From Quercus robur (taxonomy: Eukaryota > Streptophyta > Magnoliopsida > Fagales > Fagaceae), in contig NC_065535.1 of the NCBI RefSeq assembly GCF_932294415.1, positions 24,206,782 to 24,270,781 on the forward strand: a DNA stretch of 64,000 nt, given 5' to 3'. Positions 32,143-44,900 of this stretch are shown here, one piece after another (within the stretch, counting starts at the first letter, position 1; every line of letters starts with the position of its first letter). The position numbers and the translations under genes are program-made. The notes under the pieces are model-generated. The model had not been told where the DNA came from. It ran no database searches and saw nothing but the letters and a program-made list of their open reading frames with translations.

Positions 32143-33110
32143 TATTTTAGATTATTTTTTATCTTATTTTTAAATTTTACCATCCCTAAATTGAAATCCA
32201 AACTTTTGGGCCCTAGGAGAGGAAACAAAGGGTGCAAATATCTGCAATATGTGACGAGAGAGGGAAAGAGGCACCCGTTTCAAACAAAAAGTACATGCAT
32301 TGCATATATACATGATACGTGACATTTGTAAGTCCTAAAAGATAATAGACAAGACTTCCACTTACAAGTTTCCAACTTCCTCATCATAGAGCCGACAGCA
32401 AATAAAAATCACATGACAAAGAGATTGTCGGCAGAGTGGTGGTTCTGCAGATTGTTGTTGGTATAGCAAATAAAAATCTAACTACCTCATTTTCTGCTCA
32501 ATTATGAGATTTTAATCTCCTAATGGTAATTATTATTTTCCTTTAAACCTTAACCACAAGGTGATCGATAACACTAAATTTTGGGTGGGGTTCATCACAT
32601 TGCCATGTTACACATTTCTAGTGTCTAAATGTGAAAGAAAGAAAAAAAAAAAAAAAAAACACATCTTTATGTTTAAATCATGAAAATGAGACGTAATTAT
32701 AATTTGCATTGATGTGCAAGGTGCATGTGCACCTCTTAATTTTACTGAAACTGCTAAGAAATGCATTTCTAAGATTTGGAGATCTATATCTACTTTAAAA
32801 AGAGACCTGATTCAAAGGAAAAACGTTTAAATTGATACGCTTTCACTAAAGAAAAAAAAAATCAATCTTGAGTACTTTTTGAAATGCTTAAAACAAGAAG
32901 AAAGATGAGCATTACACTGGTCATTAATCAAATTTTGTGCTGCTTTTCATGTTTAAAATCCCTTGCTTCGTATAATCACAAGGTATGTTTGGATCCTCAC
33001 TTTTGTTAAGAGGACAAGATAATCTTTTCACTGTATAATTTTGCAAATGAAAGACAAAATAGGGCAGATATTAATTAAAGGCGAGATCACCAAAAGTAGA
33101 CCTGATTTGA
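32143..33110. other. gene-free spacer
   Basis: AT-rich with an A-run at 32643-32659. No feature seen. Confidence 0.5.
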
Positions 33111-33206
33111 ATTAGATCGATTTGAGACCAATGCTTAATTGGCAAACTATAACTATTAGATCTAATAGTTATAGTTTGCCAAGCGTTGGTCTCAAATCAA
33201 TCTAAT
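33111..33206. repeat. near-perfect 96-bp hairpin
   Basis: The arms meet at 33160/33161 in AACTATTAGATCTAATAGTT. They extend outward through GGCAAACTATAACTATTAGA, then GACCAATGCTTAAT / GCGTTGGTC and TTAGATCGATTTGAGACC / GGTCTCAAATCAATCTAA, with only a few mismatches and a small bulge. It could be a short MITE or an expressed small-RNA hairpin. There is no evidence for expression. Confidence 0.7.
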
Positions 33207-35460
33207 TACTTTTTAAAAAATTTGATTCCCTAAAAGAAATAAATAAATGAAAGGAACTGTTAGTAATTGGGTCGGATTATTCCCAGTCCATGACCCATAT
33301 ATGGAACATTCAAATAAGAGGTTCGTGGGTTTGAATTAGAATAATATAAGGGGTAATAGTGAGAAGTGAGAACTCATGATTGATTTGTACATGTATGATT
33401 GTAATTGTGGTGTTTGTGAAATTGTGAACAGTTCATGAAGGCTTATAAAACAAGTAAAAAAATTCAACGTATGGACCATCCAAACATGTTTAAGGCAAAG
33501 TTTTATATGACAGATAATGGATAAGTTAAATTTAACTCACGTATAGTTGGCTAACTGTTAGCGATGGTCAGGGTTGGCTCAATACAATTTGAGACTTAAG
33601 GCGAAATCTTTAAATGAGTCTTTTTTATATTTTTACATATCTTAATAATATTTATTTTATTAACCATCAATTTAGTTGATGTATTATTATACGTATATTT
33701 TTTTTTTTAACTTTATTATTTTTACTTTTTAATATGACTAATTTATTTGAGCGATGTTAGTAAGACAATAAATTTTATAACATATAAATTAACATGTTGT
33801 CAATTTGATTCTTTAGCTTTCGATGGAGGATAGGATATATGCTGATTTGTGGGTTGCTTTTTGAGGAGATTGAAGCTTGTTAGTTTCTTGGTATGGTGAT
33901 TGAAACTCTTTTTTTTTTTTTTTTGGGTGGGTTGTCGTACCTTAATATATTGGTAAAGGAAAGTAGATTCCCGCGCCCATGGCATACAATTGCTTAGTTG
34001 ATTCAAATTTCTTGAAACGGTGGATTTTTTAAGGGTCTTTATTACTGTAAGTTTTATTATTGGAATTGGTAATTGGAGAGAGGAAAGTGTTTCATGGTTT
34101 CAGACTAAAAAGCATAGGTACAAATATATGGTACGATACAAAATAAAATACAGCAATTCTTGAAAAATTAGGTTACGAAATAGTGGGATACATATATTAA
34201 TTAATTATCAAATATATTTTTTATGTATTACTAAGTGTTTATTTTAAATATTTTAATATAAGTATATATCAATTTAAGGATACTAAAGTGAGCAATAAAA
34301 TTTGGGACATAATAAAAGTTCACAACAATTTTATAACATTCCTAAAATAATCCACCACTTTATATATGGGCCCACCACAAGGTCAAATTAAAAAAAATGT
34401 TGTGAACTTTTATTTATCAGTATTTACATGATTGTAGAATTTATTGTGCATATGAAAGTATCTAATAGTTCTATCAACGTTTTTGTATCCAATATTTGGG
34501 TTATAATTTTTTTGTTCATCCTTAAATTATCTACAACCATTTCCTTTCATGTTTCGAATAAGAAGTTTTATTTCCATTTTATGCAAGTGCATTCTCCTAA
34601 AAAATAGTTATATATTGTTTTAAATATTATTTTTGAAACTTGCAACTAACATACACGATGATAAAAAAAATTTAACGATATACATTTTAAAGTAATTTTT
34701 TTAATGTTTCATTTTCCATAATTTGTATTTTATTATCAAAGAAATTTTACTATTTTGTCTTTTTTTTCCCTTCACATTAAGAATGATATAAATGTTGTAA
34801 TACTAAAATTTTATATATCGTAATATCTTTAAAAAATAATATATATTATAGTTATAAGATTTTTTTAATAAAGCAAAAGTATATTCTCATATTTTACATA
34901 AAATCTTGAGTGTTACATAAATAATGTTAATATATTGAAATATTTTCATGGACCATTTATGTAATACTATTCACTCAAATAATATAAATAAAAATTTATT
35001 CATTGTTTCACTAATAATATTTATTGATTAGCAACAATTGGAAGCAAAAATAATTTTTTTTCCTTGATTATGATTATGTTTTTGTTAAATTATTACTTTT
35101 ATCCAATATTTAAAATATCAATACTTATGAGTTATGAGTTTTCATGCATCATAATAATAATAATAATATTAAGAATAAAGTTTAGCTACAAAATTAGTTG
35201 TAACAAAGTTACAACCTTATTCAATATCATTAATATTACTACATATTTCGAAAATTTAACTGTTGGATTGCATATTCTATACGCTCTTAATACATGTGTC
35301 AAATTTTGTGGTAATTAGATATTATTTACTATAAGATTTATAATATTATATTTTATATATAACTTTAAACTACAAAAAACTTGCAATCTAGTCAATTTAT
35401 TGATGACATAGCTATTGATTTTTAATTTTATAGAAATTTTGCAAAGTATGGAGGATGTGA
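33207..35460. other. gene-free AT-rich spacer
   Basis: Very AT-rich, with frequent stops in all frames and T-runs at 33698-33709 and 33909-33924. No gene or bounded repeat was recognised. Confidence 0.55.
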
Positions 35461-35863
35461 GGTTATTTCCCGCCATTAGTAGTTTGTCCGCTTTTGGGAG
35501 TCAAGCCCGCATGGTTTTGTTCTCGGCCTCGAGTGTGGTGTTTGGGATTTTTGGGGTGCTTTGACCCTGTGACACCCTAGTCCCACATCCGTTGGAGATG
35601 CGTCCCACTCATGGTTTATAAGCCCTTGGAGCAACCATGAGTGTACTGTGCTTGGAGCAACCATGAGTGTATACACAGTACACTCATGGTTGCTCCAAGG
35701 GCTTATAAACCATGAGTGGGACGCATCTCCAACGGATGTGGGACTAGGGTGTCACAGGGTCAAAGCACCCCAAAAATCCCAAACACCACACTCGGGGCTG
35801 AGAACAAAACCGTGCAGGCTTGACTCCCCAAAGCGGACAAACTGCTAATGGCGGGAAATAACC
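35461..35863. repeat. 403-bp near-perfect palindrome
   Basis: The unit begins GGTTATTTCCCGCCATTAG and ends CTAATGGCGGGAAATAACC. Arms of about 190 bases are complementary almost throughout, with a short asymmetric centre near 35640-35680 (ACTCATGGTTGCTCCAAG and its complement). The arms include TCCCACATCCGTTGGAGATG and TTATAAGCCCTTGG, phrases typical of plant LTR promoters. The palindrome may therefore be a head-to-head pair of a short TE piece. Both halves encode a similar spurious ORF simply because they are inverted copies. No target duplication was confirmed. Confidence 0.85.
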
Positions 35864-36047
35864 CCATAGAGGATATAAGAAGAAAATGTAATCTAATGAT
35901 GAATTTGTCAAAATTTACCTCCAATAAGAAGATATTGAGTAAGATTGTAGCCTTAAGTTACAACTAATTTTGTAACTAAACTTTATCCTAATATTAATAT
36001 AAAAAAAACATTTAAAAAAAATTAAGTGTGCAATGCACAAGCCTATC

Positions 36048-36079
<32 letters not shown>

Positions 36080-36471
36080 TTATATTTATATTTAAAGCCA
36101 AAGTTGAGAGTAAATTCAATTAGATTCTAAAACTGAGTTGTTATTTTGTGTTATATGTCTCATCTAATTTTTGAAAATTTTATATCAAGTGAGTTACTTG
36201 AATGCAAAATACTAGAAATCCAATATAAATAAACAATAAAAATTCAATTATATATCTAATTCTATATCTAAAATTAGAAGAAAAGAGAGTTTGAATTTTT
36301 TTTCCTTTCTAATGTCATTTGTTTTTCTAGCTAAAATAATTCAAATTTATTAACAATTTACATAACATTATGAATAGTTTGTTACTTTTAGGTAGCAACT
36401 TCTATAAGTAAATGATGTGTGTGTGTGTTTGTTGTGCCGGAGGTTTTAAACTAGTTTTTGTTTTTGTTCTT

Positions 36472-36514
<43 letters not shown>

Positions 36515-37261
36515 ATAACAACTTTTACTATTACTAGTTACTACTAATAATAAAAGTTGCATTTCATGTGATAATTAGCTAGGACATACATATGGCAACA
36601 ATACCGCTTTGAAGACTCAACTTTTATTATATAGTATATAATATACGATAATATATGAGATAAATATATGATATGATGTATATTTTGGTTATGTAGTAAA
36701 AACTATGCATGCTAATGGTTTTTTTTTTTTTTTTTTTTTTGAGAAGGTGCTAATGGATATTTGTATCATCATGTAGCCTTTTTTATCTGTTATAATGAAA
36801 ATTTTCTTTTAATTAACTATTTTTTTCTTCCTTTTAATTGTAAAACATATCCATTTACAGTTTATTTGTCCCGTTAATTGTTTGCCTTAAAATAAGGAGC
36901 TAATTAGCCTAATCTAATACTTCAAATTTCAAATTTCAAACAACCAAATACGAAAATCTCCAAATTCGCAAGGCAAACTGTAGAGGCCAAAGGAGAGTTA
37001 CTTGCCGAAGTGAAAAGATAGAAACAAACAATTCCCTCCTCTCTCTTTTTTATTTTATTTTTTTATTTATAATTATTATTTTTATTATTTTATTATTTAT
37101 TATTTATTTTTTGTGAGAAACAGAATGAAGTTGGGCTAATCCATCCCATTCATTTGTATCCATTCTTTTAAAATTGGGAGAAAAGATTTCGAGATCTCTC
37201 CGATGAAATTGATTCATTTAATTTTTCTGATATATATTACAAATTTAATAATATATTTAGT
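35864..37261. other. gene-free spacer with long T-runs
   Basis: It contains a (TA/TG)n stretch at about 36049-36080 and pure T-runs at about 36477-36513 and 36719-36740. No gene seen. Confidence 0.55.
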
Positions 37262-37593
37262 GTAAATTGTAAATTACATCCCTAAAGTTTGGGGGTGTTT
37301 GAATTTTACGCCTTAAAGTTTCAGAATTTGGATTTTACCTCCTAAAGTTTGGAATGTTTAGATTTTTTACCCTGACGTTTTAGAATTAGGATTTTACTCC
37401 CTAAAGTTTGGTATTATTTGGATTTTACACCTACAAATTTTGAAACTTTAGGATGTAAAATCCAAAAACTCCCAAGTTTTAGGAGTAAAATCCAAACACT
37501 CCTAAGATTTAGAGGATAAATTCCAAATTCTAAAACTTTAGGGTGTAAAATCTAAATACCTCAAATTTTAGGGGTGTAATTTGCAATTTACCC
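37262..37593. repeat. fold-back repeat of a CCTAAAGTTTGG phrase
   Basis: The left half repeats a roughly 45-60 base phrase (CCCTAAAGTTTGG...TTTGGATTTTAC) about four times. The right half repeats its complement (GTAAAATCCAAA...CTTTAGG) about four times. The outer ends GTAAATTGTAAATTACA and TGTAATTTGCAATTTAC pair. This is a non-coding fold-back repeat common in plant spacers. Confidence 0.75.
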
Positions 37594-37667
37594 ATATATT
37601 TATTGTCATGTCACATTACTTAAAATTTTAAATGGTGTAAGTGTAACATTTTATACACGATTAGATT

Positions 37668-38323
37668 TAGGGGTGTTTGCGGTGCAGTGCGGTGCGGTTT
37701 TGGACCCTTTTTAGCACCGCACTTTGCGGTGCGGTTTAGTTAAAACCATAACTGCATCACACCTTGTTTTTGTGGTTACATGTGCAGTGCGGTGTGGTGT
37801 GGTGTGGTTTGGTGTGGTGTGGTGTGGTTTAGAGTTTAGCCAAAACCATAACTGTGCCGCACCTCATTTTTGTAGTCACATGTGCGATACTATGTATAAG
37901 ATGCGGTTTGAAGTCGGTATATTTTTCAAATTTTGGGCTTTTCCTACTCAGTCCAAAACTAATTTTTCCCTTTTTGTCGGCCAAGTTTTAAATTATTGAA
38001 CTAGTTTTTATTTATTTATTTTTATTTTATTTTGGGTTGGCATTTCTAGTCAACACTTGCTAGGGTTATTATACTTTTTTTTTTTTGAAAACTAGGGTTG
38101 TTAAACTATTAATAATATATTTAATATTAAAAATAAATAAATATATTAATATATAGAGAGGGTGCGGTGTTGTGCAGTTTTCTTATTATAAAACCGCAAA
38201 CTGCATTGTACCATGTGGTGTGGTGCGGTACGGTGCACTATTACTTGAGGTGCGGTGCGGTGCGGTTATGCCATTTTGCGGGCGGCTTTGGTGCGGTTTA
38301 TGCAGTTTGGTGAACACCCCCTA
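37668..38323 (-). mobile_element. non-autonomous hAT-like element (copy 2)
   Basis: The 656-bp unit has termini TAGGGGTGTT and GAACACCCCCTA. Its flanks ATTAGATT (37660-37667) and ATTAGATC (38324-38331) match at 7 of 8 bases, fitting a hAT 8-bp target duplication. Subterminal GTGCGGTGCGGTT repeats fill both ends. Its reverse complement aligns block by block with the copy at 22479-23080. There is no transposase. Confidence 0.8.
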
Positions 38324-38820
38324 ATTAGATCTATTAAATAAATTTTATTTATTTCAAGTGAAAAAAGAAAAAGAAAAAAGAAATCCTTCCACTTGAATTG
38401 GCTCCTTTATCTCAAGTGAAAATAAATGAGTATGATTTCTTAAACCACAAATCAGAAACCAGACCTTTTATCTTATAAAAAAAACAAAAAACAAAAAGGC
38501 CTTTATCTTCTAATCTTTTTTTTTTTAAAGATATTTAAAAAAAAAGAAAAAAAAAAAAAGCCTAACCCATTTCCCTTTTCAAAATTTTTAAGGCCGCATA
38601 AAATACCAAAACTATTAGAGGAGAAAGAGAAAAAGTAATAGGTTTATATGAAAATTACTTACAGCTCATTATAATCTGCTACGTAAATTAATTGTAGCAA
38701 AAGTTATAGAATTTTACGCGGTACTAGAAGTTCTCGTTCCCTTCCGCATTCCACTAATTTGTTGAACTCCTAAACATAAGGTATTAGTGTAAAACAGTGT
38801 TAAGTTCGAAAAAAGGATTC

Positions 38821-38859
<39 letters not shown>

Positions 38860-38981
38860 AAAATAGATTTGATTTTTATTGTTGCAACACAACAAATGGC
38901 GATGTGATGTTTGGAGCGAGAGAGAGAGGAAGAGGGAGGTAGAATTAAGAATCAAAAAGAGGATTCAATACATGAACATTG
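38324..38981. other. spacer and promoter/leader of the K+ channel gene
   Basis: It holds a GA microsatellite (about 38823-38858) roughly 125-160 bases upstream of the channel start. Such GA tracts are common in plant 5' UTRs. A TGA in frame at 38973-38975 limits the upstream extension of the coding frame. Confidence 0.6.
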
Positions 38982-41900
38982 ATGAAAATGTGGACGCTGA
39001 TACATAGGAAGAAGTTTGACGAGGCGTTAGGACCATCAATTTGCGTGATGGAACAAGGAAGAGATAGCAGAGCAGAGGCAGAGGATCAGCCAGTTCCCAC
39101 TCCCAGAGAGGTTGATATCAGCCATTACAGCCTCAATGCCGGTATTCTTCCTCCTCTTGGCAACATCGCCCGCACCACCCGTCGTGTCAAACTCCGCCGC
39201 TTCATCATCTCCCCTTTTGATCCCCACTACAGGTACAGGTTCATTCTCCTCTCTTTTATTAAAGCTATCATATCATATAAGATTCCGCTTTTGCGGGCTC
39301 TGAGAGAGAGGTGATTGATAAACAGTCTTATTTACGACCGGTTGCTTTGGGCGGAAGGCACCAATGCCCGCCCCATATCATATGTGTGTTTTTATTGAAT
39401 ATAAGTTATGTTTCACGTCATGTTTGTTTGTTTGATGATTTAAATATTGCAGGCTTTGGGAGACATATCTGGTGTTGCTAGTGTTTTACACGGCTTGGGT
39501 ATCTCCATTTGAATTTGGATTCCTTGAGCAAAAAATAAAGGGACCTCTGGCTATAACCGATAATGTTGTGAATGGGTTTTTCGCCATTGACATTGTATTG
39601 ACCTTCTTTGTTGCATACCTTGACAAAACATCTTATCTTCTCGTCGACAACCCAAAGCAGATTGCATGGAGGTACACAAGGACATGGTTGCTGTTTGATG
39701 TCATCTCTACAATTCCTTATGAACTTGCTCGGAGTATATTGCCCTCTTCTCTTGAGGCATATGGTTACTTCAATTTGCTCCGCCTATGGCGTCTCCGTAG
39801 AGTCAGCAAAATGTTTTCCAGGTAAATAAGCTCATTTTTATTATTCAATCTGTTTTAGCTGTTTTCATTTGCAATCAATTTCAAAATGAATATATGTATG
39901 TACATATATATATATTGTAATAATGTTTCTAATGCACTAACTTCTTAAAAAATTAGTATAATTTATTTCATCTCATTTTGTTAAATGTATGGAGGATACA
40001 GCATTGTTCGTTTCCTTTGAGAACAAATTCCATGATGGCTAATAAGCTCAGACACAACTTCCTTCATAATTATGTATTTATGCATTTAGTTTGTCTGAAG
40101 TTGCTCTTGTAATACATTTCCTGTTATCTTACATATTATGTATCGCCAGTGCAAAGCAATGCCAGCAAATCATAAAATAAGCGGAAACAATTTTGTCTTC
40201 ACCTCTTTTCCAAAAAGAAAAACAATTAACTCATGTCATTATTATAAATTTCTTTCCCTTCTTTGTCTTCTCCAAATTTTGTATTCATAGTCATTTATCA
40301 TGAAATTCTACTTTTCTTTTGTCATTTCAGATTGGAAAAAGACAGGAACTTTAACTACTTTTGGGTTCGATGCTCAAAACTTATATTTGTGAGTATCTGT
40401 CAATAACATTTTGTAATTGTCATTAAAGAGTGGATACTTTTCAATTTCTGATGCATCTTATCATGCTTGTGATGCATTGTAGGTTACTCTCTTCGCAGTT
40501 CATGCTGCTGCCTGCTGCTTCTATCTTATTGCTGCGCGTAATTCAAACCCAAGTCATACATGGATTGCACTTTCTCTGGATAACTTTCATGACCAGAGTA
40601 TATGGATTCGATATGTGACCTCAATGTACTGGTCCATAACCACTCTTTCAACCACAGGCTATGGTGATTTGCATGCCACAAATTCCAAGGAGATGGTATT
40701 CGACATCTTCTACATGCTCTTTAACCTTGGTCTAACATCATATTTAATTGGAAATATGACAAACTTGGTTGTCCATGGGACCAGTCGAACAAGGAAATTT
40801 GTGAGTAAATGCTGTCTTAATACTTATTTCAGCATTCCCCTTCATTTGCATGCCATTTTTCCTAGGAACTTGGACTTCCTTTTTGGATGGTGTTTGTCAG
40901 AAATTTGGATTTCTGGGATGTGCTTAAATTAGACAAGCGATTCTCTTGATTACCTTAAATGTGTATCTGGTCAGCTTCTGTCTTCATCTAGAAACTGAAT
41001 AGTACCCATCTTTGATTTACAAATTAAAGCTACTTGATGTCATTCAAAAATTCCAATAAATACCATAGACAAATTGTTTATATAATTATATCTGCTGCTT
41101 CTACTTTCTAGTTTCTATTGCATTGTCTTGTAACTTTGATTGTGACACTAGGAGGGGCGTATAAGTTTGTTTTGAAATTCCAGAGCATTATGCGCTTCTC
41201 ATATAATGAAATTAAGTCACTCTTTTGGACTTTTCAATTACTTGACCATCCATACTAGAGCACTTTCGAATTTTTCATTTTGTTTGTTTTCTTTGTCTTA
41301 TTTACAAATTGCATGCAATTCCAGAGAGACACTATTCAAGCAGCCTCGAGTTTTGCACAAAGGAACCACCTACCTATCCGCCTACAAGAGCAGATGATTG
41401 ATAATTTGTGTTTGAAGTACAGAACGAATTCAGAAGGGCTGCATCAGCAAGAGATTCTTGATTCCCTTCCTAAAGCCATTCAATCTAGTATCTCACACTT
41501 TCTCTTCTATCCACTTGTTGACAACCTCTACTTGTTCCGTGGGGTATCACATGACTTACTTTTCCAACTGGTAATACTTTAACTTTATTTCATAATCCTT
41601 GGTTGTATTTGGATGGAGCATCAATAGGCCTTTCCCTGTGTTTCCTCTGTTAGATGGAAAACGAGTGTTAATAGTTTTTTTACGGTCTTCATTTTTGCAT
41701 ATAAAATTAAGAAAAAGATCATGGAATTTTATGTTTGTTGGAGCTGAAGGTTGAGAAACATGAGTTTTGTATGGTGTCTTTATGATGCAAAAAATGCCTG
41801 TTGTGAATTAAACAGCATTAAGAAGATAAAACTGAGCTCTTTTTTTCTTTTTCCTCTTAATGTTTTCAGATTTAACAAGAAAACAATATCTTGCTTCAAG

Positions 41901-44900
41901 ACTTTAAAGCATGCATATCCAAACACCTACAGCCAACAGGTCGCTTTTATAATTTTCACACTTGTTTTACATCCATCTTTTTGAACTTTCCTATTGAAGG
42001 TCTCTGAGATGAAGGCTGAATATTTTCCTCCCAAGGAAGATGTAATTTTGCAGAATGAAGCACCCACAGACTTTTATTTACTGGTTACTGGTGCTGTGGT
42101 AAGAACTTTTTAATGAATTATTGTTCTACATGCATAGTGGAATTGCTAAACTTATATGAATTTGATTCTGGTGCACAATATTTTCAGTGTAACTGGATAA
42201 TTGATTCCTCTAGGAAAACAGACCACTCTTTTAATTTTTTTTTTTCCTTTCTCTATCCTTCAGTTGACTTTGTCATTAAATTTTCTTTCTCTCAGGAATT
42301 AATTGTGCAAAATAATGGATTAGAGCAGGTAAGTATAATGATAGAAATCTTTTTTTTTTTTAATTTTTATATATTCTTTTCACTATTGCTCTTCACTGGG
42401 GTGCTAGGAGCTGAATATGCTCTTTGAAATGGATGATTACAGACTGTTGGTGAGGCTAGGACAGGAGATATTGTTGGTGAGATAGGCATGCTCTGTTACA
42501 GGCCTCAACTGTTTACAGTTCGGACCAAACGATTGTGTCAGCTGCTGCGTTTGAACCGTACTGCTTTTTTAAATATTGTTCAGGCACATGTTGGAGATGG
42601 GACAATAATCATGAACAATCTTCTTCAGGTCTGTAAAAGTTGTTCCACTAGTAACTTCCCTTTCCTTCTCTCTCTTTTCTTTTCTTTTTTATTTTGGGGG
42701 GGGGGGGGGGGGGTGGGGGGGAGGGGATTATTTCAGTTGTAATCTTTGGCTCATTTTATTTATTAAGGTTTTCTTTATCTCTTCAGAAATCTTTAATTTT
42801 TTCCCCTGATTTTAGTTTGGATGAAAATAATCTTTTTAGAATATTGATCATTTTTTGAAATTTCTAAAGACAAATTGAGGAACTTTATCTCAAGGTAAGG
42901 TAGAGAGAACTTTGTATATTGCATTTATAGATGGATTACAAGCCAAACAGTGGGTTATTTACAATGCACTACGACTGCATTTTGAATAGGTGCATGAGCA
43001 GTATTGTAAATTATGGAGTAATCTAAGCACTAATTTAGGCACATGTTGTGGTAGCTATTACTGAGGATAATAGCTGTTAAACCAAAAATCATGAGCAAGA
43101 GTCATGGAGGCTTTCATTTGTGCATTGCCGAGAGTTGAGGAGAATCTGCATCACATGTGGCATTTGTTATAGATATCTGTGGCAGACATGGGATTTGCAA
43201 CAGATATGTCTTCTATGTTTTCACTCCCCCTCAAACGGGGTCAAGGATCAAGGATAAGGCCTAGTTTGGTACGTAAATTCACAAAATAAAACCTTGGACA
43301 GAGGCTTTGTGAATATGTCTGCTTTGGAGTTTGGAAAGGACATATCATGTTTCAAGGGCACCAAGAGACACTTTCACGACCAAAGTGATAATCTAATTCA
43401 ACATGCTTTGTGTGACCATGGAAGACAGGATTGATAATCATTTGTAAGGCATTGAGATTATCACAATGTATGATTAGCACAGTATGCACTCAACTATCTT
43501 GTAGTGAGCCACTATAGGGTCATGAATGAATTAGAAAGCTAAGTTGACACCATAGGATAGATCAGGTCCAGTGAACTTGGGGTATTGAAGTGCTCCCACA
43601 AGGATTTGATAACGAGAAGGATCAGGATAAGGCTCATCAGTAGATGGGAAATGTCTGCCTTTCTCAGGCGTTGGAGTAATAATGGGTTTGCACATCTGCA
43701 TGGAAGCAAGCTCCAAGATATCCTCAGCATACTGGTTTGACATAAAAACAGGCTATGTTGGGTAACGCCTAGAAAGTGATGAAGAAAACACAAGACCTTG
43801 ATGAAGAACTCATGTCCCAACTGAGAGATGAACCAGTTGATGCGAGTTGAGGACAAGACGAATTCTGGATATCCCTGCCTTTGACAACTTCCAGTACAAG
43901 GAGAAATGTTTCTAAGAAATCAATACCATCAACTTGGCTAAACCTCTTAGCCACCAACTAAGGTTTGATACGATCCAAGGAGCCATCTTGTTTCAATTTT
44001 GCTTTGCAAACCCATATATGCCCAATGGCATTCATGTCAGGGTGATGTGCCAGTGCCATGAGGTCCAGATTTGCATGTAGGGCAGCAACCTTTTTCATCC
44101 ATAGCAGCAACCCATCTAGGCTGACATTTGGCAAAGATGATGGATTTTGGTACAATAGGTATATCATGAGTAACCCTTGCTACATGAAAATTAAGGTACC
44201 TTGGAGTTGTCATAGTAGGAGGCGGGTCAACTGTTGGTGAGAGACTTGGTATAATATTTGTGGCAGGTACGAATCCTGAAATAAGGGAAGCAGAAGGCAA
44301 TAGTTTTGTTGATTGAGGTTGCCTCCCAATCTGTGAATGTAATGAGCTTCCCATCAATTTTATTATTGCCATACAGTCGTGTCGGCGCAAAAAATGGCAA
44401 GGTTGTTTTATCAAACACAACATGGTCAGAATGTAGATGCATCCTCTAGGCAGATGGTAGCATTTGTAACCTTTGTGTTCAATACTGTGACCAATGAAGG
44501 CACATGGGAGAGACTTGGGCTCCAGTTTGTTATTTCTGTAATCCCCAAGATAGGGGAAGCATTTGTAGCCTAACATACGCTATGATGAATAGTTAGGTTG
44601 TTTGCCATAGAGTCTTTGAAATGGAAGTCCATACCAAGTTTTCGATAGGGTAGGTGATTGATTACTTAGTCCATAATTTTGATGGTTGGTGTGCATGGAA
44701 CATCATTGTGAGTCCTAGTTCTGTGATGTCTCGATACTTACGTTCTGTAGAACCATTTTGCTTTGGCATTCAGGGGCAGGCAGATTGTTCGTGATTCCCA
44801 AGGTTGGCTAAATACCAAGTGAATTCAACATTCGCAAATACTCCTCCTCACAAACCATTTTTCAATTCTCTAACAAGTGCATACAGCCCATCCTTCTTAG

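Noticed and set aside
35476-35848. Two nearly identical 66-codon ORFs in opposite orientation
   Set aside because: They are the two arms of the palindrome. Identity reflects the inverted duplication, not selection.
40615-40700. STTGYGD pore motif as a mutated K+ selectivity filter
   Set aside because: Thr in place of Val before GYGD also occurs, as I recall, in SPIK/AKT6- and KAT-type plant channels, so it is a clade feature rather than a lesion.
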